Part shown: piece by piece, positions 1 to 7,660 of the stretch
Position numbering within the stretch: the first letter of the stretch is position 1
Layout: every line of letters begins with the position of its first letter
Source: an uncultured Spartobacteria bacterium
Lineage (GTDB): Bacteria > Verrucomicrobiota > Verrucomicrobiia > Chthoniobacterales > Terrimicrobiaceae
DNA length: 36,621 bases
Direction: 5' to 3'
Assembly: GCA_937960895.1 (NCBI GenBank)
Contig: CALCJD010000044.1
Location: forward strand, 1-36,621
Made by a program: the position numbers and the translations under genes
The notes under the pieces: generated by a model
Told to the model about the DNA's origin: nothing
Database searches by the model: none
Seen by the model: the letters and a program-made list of their open reading frames with translations, nothing else

Positions 1-13
1 GCTGACCCCTCTT

Positions 14-580
14 ATGAAAGGTTCCCCAAAAAAACTCTCCCCCGCCGAACGTGACGCCCTTCTCAAAACCCTGAAGGATCGCTTCGAAAAGAATCCCGGG
101 CGTCATCCCGGACTCGACTGGGCGAAGATTCAGGCCCGTCTCGAAGCCCATCCCGCCCGCCTCTGGTCTCTCGCGCAAATGGAGGCCACCGACGGCGAAC
201 CGGACGTGGTCGGACAGGATAAGAAAACCGGCGAATATCTTTTCTTCGACTGTTCCCCGGAAACCCCGAAGGGGCGGGTCAGTTTGTGTTACGACCGCGA
301 AGGCTGGGAATCCCGGAAGGAACACCGTCCCAAGGACAATGCCGTCGACATGGCGGCGGAAATGGGCGTCGAGTTGCTGACCGAGGAGCAGTACGCGGAA
401 CTGCAGAAGCTCGGGGAATTTGACCTGAAAACCTCCAGCTGGCTGAAGACCCCGCCCGAGATGCGAAAGCTCGGAGGCGCGCTTTTCGGCGACCGCCGGT
501 ATGGACGTGTCTTTGTCTATCACAACGGAGCACAGTCCTACTATGCCGCCCGGGGATTCCGGGGATGCCTGCGGGTTTAG
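14..580 (+). CDS. DUF4256 domain-containing protein
   Basis: This 188-residue protein matches the DUF4256 family along its whole length. The family is of unknown biochemical role and usually 180-190 residues long, so the gene looks complete. Family-like stretches are visible at about residues 37-70 (RLWSLAQMEATDGEPDVVG), 74-81 (EYLFFDCS), around 90-104 (SLCYDREGWESRKEH) and near the C-terminus (GGALFGDRR, YYAARGFRG). There is no signal peptide or membrane segment, so it is probably cytosolic. No Shine-Dalgarno sequence precedes the ATG, which lies only 13 nt into the window, so any promoter is outside. No function is proposed; the family assignment rests on recalled sequence resemblance. Confidence 0.85.
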   Translation: MKGSPKKLSPAERDALLKTLKDRFEKNPGRHPGLDWAKIQARLEAHPARLWSLAQMEATDGEPDVVGQDKKTGEYLFFDCSPETPKGRVSLCYDREGWESRKEHRPKDNAVDMAAEMGVELLTEEQYAELQKLGEFDLKTSSWLKTPPEMRKLGGALFGDRRYGRVFVYHNGAQSYYAARGFRGCLRV

Positions 581-762
581 GACTTTCCTGGACCGCCAAT
601 TGGGCGGGAATTGAAGATCCGCGCATGCCCCCGTCCAATCCCTTTAAAAGGAATGCCGCGCTCCTGGGGGATTTCCATCGGGCGTTCCAGCCCAATGACC
701 CTCACCATTTGCCTACTTGACTCCCCGCGCCGCAATCCTCAGCCTCTAAAGCCGCCCGTTGT

Positions 763-1284
763 ATGGCAATGAAAGCTACCGAAATTTTTCAACGTTTCTC
801 GGACGAGACTGCGTCCGGGATCTTCCATCATCTCTACGAGAACGACAAGCGGGCCTACCGTGCGGCCATTCAGGTTCTGGCCAATCGCCGCAAGCTGCGC
901 CCGGTGCTTCTCGAGCGCAAACCCCGCACCGAACGTCACGCCTGGATGCGTCATGAACTTTCGCGTCCGCTGAACGAGGACGCCGCCACGGAGATTCTCC
1001 AGGCCTGGGTGCTCGGGGCGCATCAGGCGATGGTCATTCAATTTCTGGACGACCTTTCCGTGCCGCACGACGGTCGCGGTCTCCTGGACACCCTGCCGGA
1101 GGAACCACCGGCGGACAAACTGCGCGCGGCCATCGACGGGCTTTTTGAGAAACATCCCGCCGACGCCGTGTTTGCCTATCTTCATCTTTTCGCGGCGATG
1201 GACATCACCGAATGGCCCACGCTGAAACAAATCATCACCGAGGATCCCCGACTGTGTCCGACTCCGCAGACTCTGGCAGCCTGA
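763..1284 (+). CDS. hypothetical protein upstream of and overlapping gmhA
   Basis: A 173-residue protein that I do not recognise. It appears soluble and largely helical, rich in charged residues, with no signal peptide, membrane segment or metal motif. It is accepted as real because it fills the space before gmhA, has ordinary composition for a cytosolic protein, and its last 31 bp overlap the likely GTG start of gmhA in another frame, which suggests translational coupling. A second in-frame ATG lies two codons downstream (769), and no clear ribosome binding site distinguishes the two. A TTGACT sequence at 717-722 could be a -35 element, but no matching -10 is placed correctly. Its position suggests co-expression with the sugar-phosphate isomerase; a role cannot be assigned. 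Confidence 0.6.
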   Translation: MAMKATEIFQRFSDETASGIFHHLYENDKRAYRAAIQVLANRRKLRPVLLERKPRTERHAWMRHELSRPLNEDAATEILQAWVLGAHQAMVIQFLDDLSVPHDGRGLLDTLPEEPPADKLRAAIDGLFEKHPADAVFAYLHLFAAMDITEWPTLKQIITEDPRLCPTPQTLAA

Positions 1285-1847
1285 GCCAATTCCAGGCCTC
1301 ACTTCAAGAGGTCATCGAAACCTTCCAGGACATCCGTCCGCTTGAGGAACCCCTCAACCGCGCGGCGAAGATCGTTCTCACCGCACTGACGAGCGGGAAA
1401 AAACTCCTCTTTTGCGGCAACGGCGGCAGCGCCGCCGACAGCGCCCACATGGCGACGGAGTTCACCTGCCGCTTCAAGGAGGACCGGCGTCCGTATCCGG
1501 CCATTGCCCTGAACGTGGACGGCGGACTCCTCACCGCCATCGGGAACGACTACGCCTTCCAGGACATTTTTGCCCGACAGGTGCAGGCCTTCGGGCAGCC
1601 GGGCGACGTGCTCATCACCCTCACCACCAGCGGCAAATCGCGCAACGTGCTCTCCGCGATCGAGGAGGCCCGGCGCCGCAAGCTGCACACCATTGCCTTC
1701 CTCGGCAAGGGCGGAGGGTTCACCTCCGGCGCAGCCGAAGTCGAGCTGGTGGTTCCCGGAACGGTGACCGCCCGCATCCAGGAGGCCCACAAGTTCCTCC
1801 TCCACGTCCTCTGCGAGATCGTGGAAAAGGATCTGCCGAAGGAATGA
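1254..1847 (+). CDS. gmhA: phosphoheptose isomerase-like SIS protein (GmhA)
   Basis: Predicted sedoheptulose-7-phosphate isomerase, the first step of ADP-heptose synthesis for LPS core. The single SIS domain carries the GmhA hallmark FCGNGGSAADSAHMATEF near residues 55-75 and a second phosphate-binding stretch LTTSGKSRNVL near 125-135. Length is 197 residues, as is usual for the family. The frame stays open back to an ATG at 1212, but the GTG at 1254 is preferred: an AGGA site lies at 1241-1244 with 9 nt spacing, and the upstream residues are low-complexity and unlike the family. This start overlaps the preceding gene by 31 bp. A DiaA-like SIS protein is the main alternative. The prepilin peptidase gene follows after 16 nt. 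Confidence 0.85.
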   Translation: MSDSADSGSLSQFQASLQEVIETFQDIRPLEEPLNRAAKIVLTALTSGKKLLFCGNGGSAADSAHMATEFTCRFKEDRRPYPAIALNVDGGLLTAIGNDYAFQDIFARQVQAFGQPGDVLITLTTSGKSRNVLSAIEEARRRKLHTIAFLGKGGGFTSGAAEVELVVPGTVTARIQEAHKFLLHVLCEIVEKDLPKE

Positions 1848-1863
1848 CCCCGGGTGCCGGCGC

Positions 1864-2970
1864 ATGACGGGAACGGTCCTCACCGTTTTTTCCGCAGTAT
1901 TGGGGGCGATCATCGGATCGTTCCTCAACGCCTGCATTCACCGCATGCCGCGCGGCATCTCGCTCAACAATCCGCGCCGTTCCTTCTGTCCCTCCTGTCA
2001 GCGTCTCATCCCGTGGTATGAAAACCTGCCGCTTCTCAGCTGGCTGGCGCTCCGGGGAAAATGCTCCGGCTGCGGGGCGCGCATTTCCGTGCGGTATTTC
2101 CTCGTGGAACTGCTCACCGCCGGGGTTTTCCTCGCGATCTGGAGGTGGTACGGCCTTCCCCTCGCCCCGGTTTACTGGATTTTTGCCGCGCTGCTGATCG
2201 CCGCCACCTTCATCGACATCGAGCATTTCATCATTCCGGATGAAATCACCTGGGGCGGCACGGTGGCGGGGCTGGCGCTGAGCCCCGTCGTGCCGGCGAT
2301 GATGCAGACCGCCTCGCGGCTGGAGGCCTTCGGGCTTTCGCTGGCCGGGGCGGCGCTGGGATACGGCCTCCTCTGGCTGATCGTGGAGGGCGGCAAGCTG
2401 GCCTTCGGCAAAAAACGCCATGTCTTCGGCGAGCCCGAGCCGTTTTTCATCCGCCAGGAAGGGGAACAAATCATCCTCGGTGTCGGGGAGGACAGGCTGC
2501 CTTGGGAGGAGATTTTCTACCGTCTGAAATCCGACATCCTCGTGCTCGACTGCGCGGCGGGAAAAGTGGGGGAGCGCGAGGTGACCGACACCATTGTCAA
2601 ATTTTACCACGACCGCGCCGTCATCGGCTCCGAGGAAATTCCCATCGAGCAGATCGACTCCGTCTCCGGAACCCTGCGCGCCATCACCGTGCCGCGCGAG
2701 GCCATGGGGTTCGGCGACGTGAAGTTCATCGCCTGCATCGGGGCCTTCCTCGGTTGGAAAGCCGTCCTCTTCACGATCTGCGCCGCCTCGATCATCGGCT
2801 GCGTCGCCGCCCTGGCGGGCCTCTTCATCGCCCGCGACAAGGCCGGTTCCCGCGTGCCGTTCGGTCCCTTCCTGGCTCTGGGCGGAGCCATCTGGATCTT
2901 CGGCGGAGAGCGCCTCTGGGACTGGTACTTCGGGATCCTGCGTTACGGGGAGGGCGGGATCGGGTTTTGA
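1864..2970 (+). CDS. pilD: prepilin peptidase (type IV leader peptidase) with large insert
   Basis: An inner-membrane aspartic protease that would cleave and N-methylate type IV pilin or type II secretion pseudopilin precursors. The N-terminal GSFLNACIHRMP motif, a zinc-binding cysteine quartet (C42, C45, C67, C70), the first catalytic region FIDIEHFIIPD (D118) and the second GFGDVK (D285) are all present, with hydrophobic segments between and after. At 368 residues it exceeds the usual 250-290. The excess lies between the two catalytic aspartates: residues about 182-278 form a charged, soluble stretch where the family normally has a short loop. The TGA stop sits inside a TTGACG that can serve as -35 for the next gene. 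No pilin or secretion genes are in the window. Confidence 0.9.
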   Translation: MTGTVLTVFSAVLGAIIGSFLNACIHRMPRGISLNNPRRSFCPSCQRLIPWYENLPLLSWLALRGKCSGCGARISVRYFLVELLTAGVFLAIWRWYGLPLAPVYWIFAALLIAATFIDIEHFIIPDEITWGGTVAGLALSPVVPAMMQTASRLEAFGLSLAGAALGYGLLWLIVEGGKLAFGKKRHVFGEPEPFFIRQEGEQIILGVGEDRLPWEEIFYRLKSDILVLDCAAGKVGEREVTDTIVKFYHDRAVIGSEEIPIEQIDSVSGTLRAITVPREAMGFGDVKFIACIGAFLGWKAVLFTICAASIIGCVAALAGLFIARDKAGSRVPFGPFLALGGAIWIFGGERLWDWYFGILRYGEGGIGF

Positions 2971-2995
2971 CGGACGGTCCATTCCGTCGTTTACT
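2967..2995 (+). promoter_or_regulatory. predicted sigma70-type promoter of the ABC exporter gene
   Basis: TTGACG at 2967-2972 and TTTACT at 2990-2995 are separated by 17 bp. The -35 includes the stop codon of the prepilin peptidase gene. A start about 7 nt after the -10 gives a leader of only about 8 nt before the ATG at 3010. No Shine-Dalgarno sequence is present. Confidence 0.45.
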
Positions 2996-3009
2996 TCTCA
3001 GTCGTCCCA

Positions 3010-4863
3010 ATGCCCAAGGCCGCCAAACTACCCTTTCCGCAACTCGTCCGCGAATTCTGGAAGCCGTATCTGCGGCTGACCGTCTACCTGAAGCCCTACA
3101 AGAAGCGCCTCGTGCTGGGGTTGTTTTTCGGCGTGCTCGCCGGTCTAGTGAACGGTCTGTTTGCCTGGGTGGTGAAAACCGTCGGAGACAAGGTGTTGCC
3201 GGGCGGACCGGGCATCGGAGGGTTCGGGGCGGTGGGAAACCAGACGGCAAGCGTCCCGACCGATGCGGTCCCGGCCTCCTTCGAAAGCGTGGTGTGGATC
3301 AGCCTGCTCATTCCGGCGGCCATGATCCTGCGCGGGGTCTTCACCTACCTGAATTCGTACTGCCTGTCGTGGGTGAGCCTGCGCGTGCTGCGCGACATCC
3401 GCAGCCAGCTCTTCCAGCACATCATGAATCAGTCGATGGCGTTTTTCAGCACCGCCAAATCCGGCAAGCTGATCTCGCGGGTGATCAACGACACCCGCAT
3501 GGCGCAAAACGCCCTGACGTCCATCGCCGGCGACCTCGTCAAGGCGCCCATCGCCGTCATTTCCGGCGCGGTGGTCATTGTCTGGATCGACTGGAAATTC
3601 AGCCTCACCAGCCTGGTCCTCTTCCCGCTCTGCATGGTCCCGGTCGCCGTCTTCGGCCGGAAAATCCGCCAGGCCGGCCGCGCAGAGGAAAACGAGGCCG
3701 GACAGATGGCGGTGATCCTGCAGGAAACCTTCGCGGGGGTGCGCATCATCAAATCCTTCGCCCGGGAGGATTATCAGGCCGAGCAGTTCGCCAAATCCAG
3801 CGACCAGCAGTGCCGCAACAGCCTGCGCGTCCGCAAAAGCATGGAAATGGTCGGGCCCATCATCGAATCGGTCTCCGCCTTCGGCGTCGTGCTGGCACTG
3901 GCCTATGTGTATTTCTTCAATGTCAGCATCGGACAGCTCGCCGGCCTCCTTGCCGGCATCTTTATGCTCTACAATCCGGTGAAATCGCTCAGCCGGATTC
4001 CCATGCAAATGCAGAAATGCATGGCTTCGGCCACCAACATTTTCAATCTGCTCGAAAAAACCCCCGCCGTGCAGGACGCCCCCAATGCCGCGGTCCTCAC
4101 CCACTGCGCCGGACGCATCACCTTCGACCGGGTGAGTTTTTCCTACGGGAAGGACAAGAACGCCGTCCACGACATCAACCTCGACTTCGAAGCCGGCAAA
4201 AAATACGCCCTCGTCGGATCGAGCGGCGCGGGAAAAAGCACCCTGCTCTCCCTCATCCAGCGTTTCTACGACCCGCAGGTCGGCACCATCCTGCTCGACG
4301 GGCGTGACATTCGCACCCTCACCCAGCGGTCGCTGCGGGAGCACATCGGCGTGGTCACCCAGGACACCTTCCTGTTCCACGACACCATCTACGAAAACAT
4401 CCGCTACGGCCGTTTGGACGCCACGCCCGCCGAGGTGGAGGCCGCCGCCAAGCAGGCCTACGCGCACGACTTCATCATCGCCCAGCCGGAGGGATATCAG
4501 ACGGTCGTCGGGGACAAGGGCTGCATGCTCTCCGGCGGTCAGCAACAGCGTCTGGCCATCGCCCGGGCCCTGCTGAAAAACGCCCCCATCCTCCTGCTCG
4601 ACGAGGCAACCTCGGCGCTGGACTCCGAAGCGGAAAAAATCATCCAGGCCGCCCTGGAGCGCCTTTCCCGCGGCCGCACGGTGATCGCCATCGCCCACCG
4701 GCTTTCCACCATTCTGAAAAGCGACCAGATCGTCGTCATGGACCACGGCCGCATCGTGGATGTCGCCCCGCACGCCGTCCTGCTCGAGCGCTCGCCGCTG
4801 TACCGCAAGCTCTACGAAATGCAGTTCCACCACGAGGACCTGCAGGTCCAGCCCGCGGCCTGA
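3010..4863 (+). CDS. MsbA-like ABC exporter (fused permease and ATPase)
   Basis: A 617-residue half-transporter expected to work as a homodimer in the inner membrane. The N-terminal about 340 residues form a type I exporter membrane domain with several hydrophobic segments; the remainder is the nucleotide-binding domain. Visible ATPase motifs are Walker A GSSGAGKST (about 403-411), signature LSGGQQQR (about 507-514), Walker B ILLLDEATSALD (about 527-538) and the switch histidine in IAHRLS. An insertion rich in Gly and Pro (about 60-90) lies in the first external loop. Presence of lpxA and gmhA fits lipid A flipping by an MsbA homologue, but substrate cannot be read from sequence and a peptide or drug exporter is possible. 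Confidence 0.9.
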   Translation: MPKAAKLPFPQLVREFWKPYLRLTVYLKPYKKRLVLGLFFGVLAGLVNGLFAWVVKTVGDKVLPGGPGIGGFGAVGNQTASVPTDAVPASFESVVWISLLIPAAMILRGVFTYLNSYCLSWVSLRVLRDIRSQLFQHIMNQSMAFFSTAKSGKLISRVINDTRMAQNALTSIAGDLVKAPIAVISGAVVIVWIDWKFSLTSLVLFPLCMVPVAVFGRKIRQAGRAEENEAGQMAVILQETFAGVRIIKSFAREDYQAEQFAKSSDQQCRNSLRVRKSMEMVGPIIESVSAFGVVLALAYVYFFNVSIGQLAGLLAGIFMLYNPVKSLSRIPMQMQKCMASATNIFNLLEKTPAVQDAPNAAVLTHCAGRITFDRVSFSYGKDKNAVHDINLDFEAGKKYALVGSSGAGKSTLLSLIQRFYDPQVGTILLDGRDIRTLTQRSLREHIGVVTQDTFLFHDTIYENIRYGRLDATPAEVEAAAKQAYAHDFIIAQPEGYQTVVGDKGCMLSGGQQQRLAIARALLKNAPILLLDEATSALDSEAEKIIQAALERLSRGRTVIAIAHRLSTILKSDQIVVMDHGRIVDVAPHAVLLERSPLYRKLYEMQFHHEDLQVQPAA

Positions 4864-4994
4864 AATCTCCCTCCGGGCCCTCCCCGGCGGGGAACGGGAT
4901 CCGACTCCCCGGACCCGACGACCCAAATTTACGAAAACCTCGTGAATATTTCCCGAAGACCGGCCATGTGTGTCATAACCGGCCGCCGTCCGAA

Positions 4995-5034
4995 TTTCCC
5001 CTTGCAAACCACGACTAGGATACTAGTCTAAAAT
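4995..5034 (+). promoter_or_regulatory. putative cys promoter with palindromic operator
   Basis: The perfect inverted repeat GACTAG-GATA-CTAGTC occupies 5013-5028 and is AT-rich compared with its surroundings. Two promoter readings are possible: TTTCCC (4995-5000) with GATACT (5019-5024) at 18 bp, or TTGCAA (5002-5007) with TAAAAT (5029-5034) at a long 21 bp. In both the palindrome overlaps or abuts the -10, the usual place for a repressor. An Rrf2-type (CymR/IscR-like) or LysR-type regulator is a reasonable guess; no regulator gene is nearby. Confidence 0.45.
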
Positions 5035-5035
5035 C

Positions 5036-5107
5036 ATGACCACCCGTGTCGGGCATATTTGTATTTCAAAAATGAAGCGGGTTCTTCGCTTCCCGGTCAT
5101 GCGGTAA
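5036..5107 (+). CDS. possible 23-residue leader peptide of the cys cluster
   Basis: An ATG at 5036 opens a 23-codon frame (MTTRVGHICISKMKR then VLRFPVMR) ending with TAA at 5105-5107. It contains one Cys and three Met codons including the start, and is basic. It begins 5-12 nt downstream of the putative promoter start and ends 127 nt before cysI. There is no Shine-Dalgarno site, but most genes in the window lack one. The stop is followed within 3 nt by the first arm of a stem-loop. It may be a regulatory upstream frame or a chance opening; frames this short are common by chance. Confidence 0.28.
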   Translation: MTTRVGHICISKMKRVLRFPVMR

Positions 5108-5109
5108 GC

Positions 5110-5164
5110 GCCGCCGATTCCGCCAGTTTTTCCCGTCCTGTGCGGCGGCCTCCCAGGGAAGGCC
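5110..5164 (+). promoter_or_regulatory. overlapping stem-loop candidates upstream of cysI
   Basis: GCCGCCG at 5110-5116 is complementary to CGGCGGC at 5143-5149. A second stem pairs GGCCTCCC (5147-5154) with GGGAAGGCC (5156-5164), with one bulged base. The arms share 5147-5149, so the two structures cannot fully coexist, which is an attenuator-like arrangement. The second hairpin is followed by a mixed TATTTCTT tract, not a clean T run, so it would be a weak terminator. Confidence 0.3.
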
Positions 5165-5233
5165 GGATATTTCTTCCTCTGGACCAATCATTTCCCATCA
5201 TCTAGCGTTCACAATCCCACTTTTCGACATTCC

Positions 5234-6952
5234 ATGAGTTCCGAAGCCAAACCCCTTGTCGCCAACGAAGGCCTGAAAGCCGCCTCCCGCCATTTGCGCG
5301 GCACCATTGCCGAGGAGCTCGCCGACACGTCCACGGGAGCCATCTCGGAAAGCAACAGCCAGCTGACCAAGTTTCATGGAATGTACCTTCAGGACGACCG
5401 CGACCAGCGGATCGCCCTGAAAAAGGCCGGCAAGGAAAAGGCCTACAGCTTCATGATCCGTGTCCGTCTGCCCGGCGGGCAGGCCACCCCGCAGCAGTGG
5501 CTCGCGCTCGACCGTCTGGCGGAGGAATACGCCTTCCCGTCCCTGCGCCTGACCACCCGCCAGACCTTCCAGTTCCACGGGGTGCTCAAAGGCAACGTGA
5601 AGAAGCTTGTCAAGGGAATGCATGAGGTGCTCCTCGACTCCATCGCGGCCTGCGGCGACGTCAACCGCAACGTGATGGCTCCGCCGAATCCCGAGCGCAG
5701 CCCGGTCCTTCAGGAGGTTTACAATCATGCCCGGGGATGGAGCGAATACGCGCTGCCGAAGAGCCGCGCCTATTTTGAAATCTACCTCGACGAAAAACTC
5801 GTCGCGGGCGGCGAACCCGAAACCGAACCGATGTACGGCGACACCTACCTGCCGCGCAAGTTCAAGACCGGGTTTGCGCTGCCTCCGTCCAACGACGTCG
5901 ACATCTTCTCCCAGGATCTCGGGTTCATCGCGATCGTGGAGGATGGCAAACTTGTCGGCTACAACGTGACCGTCGGCGGCGGCCAGGGCATGAGCCATGG
6001 CAACGTGGAAACCTTCCCGCGCCTGGCCGATGTGCTCGGCTTCATTCCGCCCGACAAGGTCAACACCGTCGGTGAGGCGGTGCTCACCACCCAGCGCGAT
6101 TACGGCGACCGCACCAACCGCAAGCACGCCCGTCTCAAATACACCATCGAGGACCGCGGTCTGGAGTGGTTCAAGGGCGAGGTCGAACGGCGCTCCGGAG
6201 TGACCTTTGCGCCCGCCCGTCCCTTCAGCTTCACCACCGTCCAGGATCCGTTCGGCTGGCACGAATGCGCGGACGGCACATGGTTCTACGGCCTGCACAT
6301 CCTGAGCGGCCGCATCAAGGATGTTCCCGGCTGGCCGATGAAAACGGCCCTGCGGGAAATTGCCAGGGTCCACACCGGCGATTTCCGCCTCACCCCGTCG
6401 CAGAATCTCACCATTTCCGGCGTCACCGCCGCCCAGAAACCGGTCATCGACGCCATCCTCGCCAAACACGGCCTGAACAGGGAAAACGAACGCTCCGGCC
6501 TGCGTCTCAACGCCCTTTCCTGCGTGGCGCTGCCCACCTGCGGCCTGGCTCTCGCCGAGAGCGAGCGCGCGCTGCCGGGTCTGCTGGAGAAGCTCGAACC
6601 CGTCTTGGAGGAAGCCGGCCTCGGCCGCGACGCGATCAGCCTGCGCATCACGGGCTGTCCGAACGGCTGCGCCCGTCCCTACCTGGCCGAGATCGGTCTG
6701 GCGGGACGCGCCCCCGGCAAATACGCCCTCTTCCTCGGCGCCAGCTACAACGGCACCCGGCTCAACCGCCTCGTGTCGCCCAGCGTCACCATCGACGATG
6801 CCGTGGCCCTGCTCACCCCCATCATCAGGCGTTATGCGGCCGAGCGTCAGGAGGGCGAAGGGTTTGGCGATTTCTGCAACCGGGTTGTTCTGCCGGCCGA
6901 CGCCACCATCCACAGCATCGGAACCCCCGCCGCCGAAATCGCCGCCGTATGA
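5234..6952 (+). CDS. cysI: sulfite reductase hemoprotein subunit (CysI)
   Basis: Cytosolic siroheme/4Fe-4S enzyme that reduces sulfite to sulfide in assimilatory sulfate reduction. At 572 residues it matches the usual length of about 570. The cluster-ligating cysteines are intact as C-x5-C (C430, C436) and C-x3-C (C475, C479, in TGCPNGCARP), and the two ferredoxin-like half-domains are recognisable (LRLTTRQTFQFHG near 110-122; FRLTPSQNLTISG near 383-395). No flavoprotein subunit (CysJ) gene is adjacent, so electrons must come from a partner encoded elsewhere or from ferredoxin. The ATG follows a pyrimidine-rich, SD-less leader. Its stop overlaps the cysH start by 4 bp (ATGA), so the two are translationally coupled. 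Confidence 0.95.
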   Translation: MSSEAKPLVANEGLKAASRHLRGTIAEELADTSTGAISESNSQLTKFHGMYLQDDRDQRIALKKAGKEKAYSFMIRVRLPGGQATPQQWLALDRLAEEYAFPSLRLTTRQTFQFHGVLKGNVKKLVKGMHEVLLDSIAACGDVNRNVMAPPNPERSPVLQEVYNHARGWSEYALPKSRAYFEIYLDEKLVAGGEPETEPMYGDTYLPRKFKTGFALPPSNDVDIFSQDLGFIAIVEDGKLVGYNVTVGGGQGMSHGNVETFPRLADVLGFIPPDKVNTVGEAVLTTQRDYGDRTNRKHARLKYTIEDRGLEWFKGEVERRSGVTFAPARPFSFTTVQDPFGWHECADGTWFYGLHILSGRIKDVPGWPMKTALREIARVHTGDFRLTPSQNLTISGVTAAQKPVIDAILAKHGLNRENERSGLRLNALSCVALPTCGLALAESERALPGLLEKLEPVLEEAGLGRDAISLRITGCPNGCARPYLAEIGLAGRAPGKYALFLGASYNGTRLNRLVSPSVTIDDAVALLTPIIRRYAAERQEGEGFGDFCNRVVLPADATIHSIGTPAAEIAAV

Positions 6953-7620
6953 ACGATCTCGCGCGCTGGAACGCGGAACTTCGCGACAAATCCCCTCTCG
7001 AAATCACCCGTTGGGCCATCGCCCAATCGGACGGGCGCGCCATCGTTTCGACGAATTTCCGCCCCTACGAGGCGGTCATTCTCCATCTCGTCACCCGGGT
7101 GCAGCCCGACATCCCGGTGCTCTGGGTCGACCATGGCTACAACCGTCCCGCCACCTACCGGCACGCCGAGGATCTGCGTCAACGGCTCGGGCTCGACATC
7201 CGCGCCTATCTGCCCCGCATCACCGCGGCGCATCGTGACGCCATTTACGGTCCCGTCCCGTCCACCAACGACGAGGAGGGACTGAAAAAATTCAGCGCGC
7301 TGATGAAGCTCGAACCCTTCCAGCGGGGCATGAGGGAACTCGCCCCGAAAATCTGGATCACCGCCCTGCGCAAGGCGCAGAACCCGAACCGCGCGGAGCT
7401 GGACATTGTCACCGAGGACAAAAATTTCGGCGCCATCAAGGTGAGCCCGCTGTTCTACCAGACCGACGCCGACCTGGACGCCTACCTCGCCCAACACGAT
7501 CTGCCGAACGAGTGGGATTATTTCGACCCCGCCAAGGCCGACGAAAAGCGCGAATGCGGCCTTCACGCCGACTGGGGCGCCCACGCCGCCCGGAATGCCG
7601 GTCTGGGCGCAGGAATCTAA
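6949..7620 (+). CDS. cysH: phosphoadenylyl-sulfate reductase-type CysH
   Basis: A 223-residue member of the PAPS/APS reductase family that would reduce activated sulfate to sulfite using thioredoxin or glutaredoxin. The start is the ATG overlapping the cysI stop. The family stretches PDIPVLWVDHGYNRPATYRHAE (read here as PDIPVLWVDHGY followed by NRPATYRH) and the C-terminal catalytic ECGLH motif are present, and the pyrophosphate loop reads STNFRPYEA near 34-42. The protein contains only one cysteine, that of ECGLH, and so lacks the two cysteine pairs that bind 4Fe-4S in APS reductases. This places it with the PAPS-dependent type or with the rarer cluster-free APS reductases. CysD follows after about 40 nt. 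Confidence 0.9.
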   Translation: MNDLARWNAELRDKSPLEITRWAIAQSDGRAIVSTNFRPYEAVILHLVTRVQPDIPVLWVDHGYNRPATYRHAEDLRQRLGLDIRAYLPRITAAHRDAIYGPVPSTNDEEGLKKFSALMKLEPFQRGMRELAPKIWITALRKAQNPNRAELDIVTEDKNFGAIKVSPLFYQTDADLDAYLAQHDLPNEWDYFDPAKADEKRECGLHADWGAHAARNAGLGAGI

Positions 7621-7660
7621 CACCACCCCATCCCGAAATTCCTTTCGATTTCGTTTCTCC

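Larger units (their letters stand above)
4864..5233 (+). promoter_or_regulatory. 370-bp leader region of the cys cluster
   Basis: No conventional gene lies in this gap. It holds, in order, a small GC hairpin candidate after the exporter stop (4882-4892), a 16-bp palindrome at 5013-5028 between promoter-like elements, a 23-codon open frame at 5036-5107, and GC-rich stem-loop candidates between 5110 and 5164. The last 60 nt before cysI are pyrimidine-rich, with no Shine-Dalgarno site. The length is exceptional for this compact window, which supports a regulatory role. Confidence 0.5.

Noticed and set aside
3145..5007. Long minus-strand open frame opposite the ABC exporter
   Set aside because: It mirrors a clear ABC transporter gene. 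High third-position GC leaves few antisense stops, and its translation has no domain or signal.
5198..6913. Long minus-strand open frame opposite cysI
   Set aside because: It is a codon-position shadow of cysI with Gly/Ala/Arg-rich composition and no recognisable motifs.
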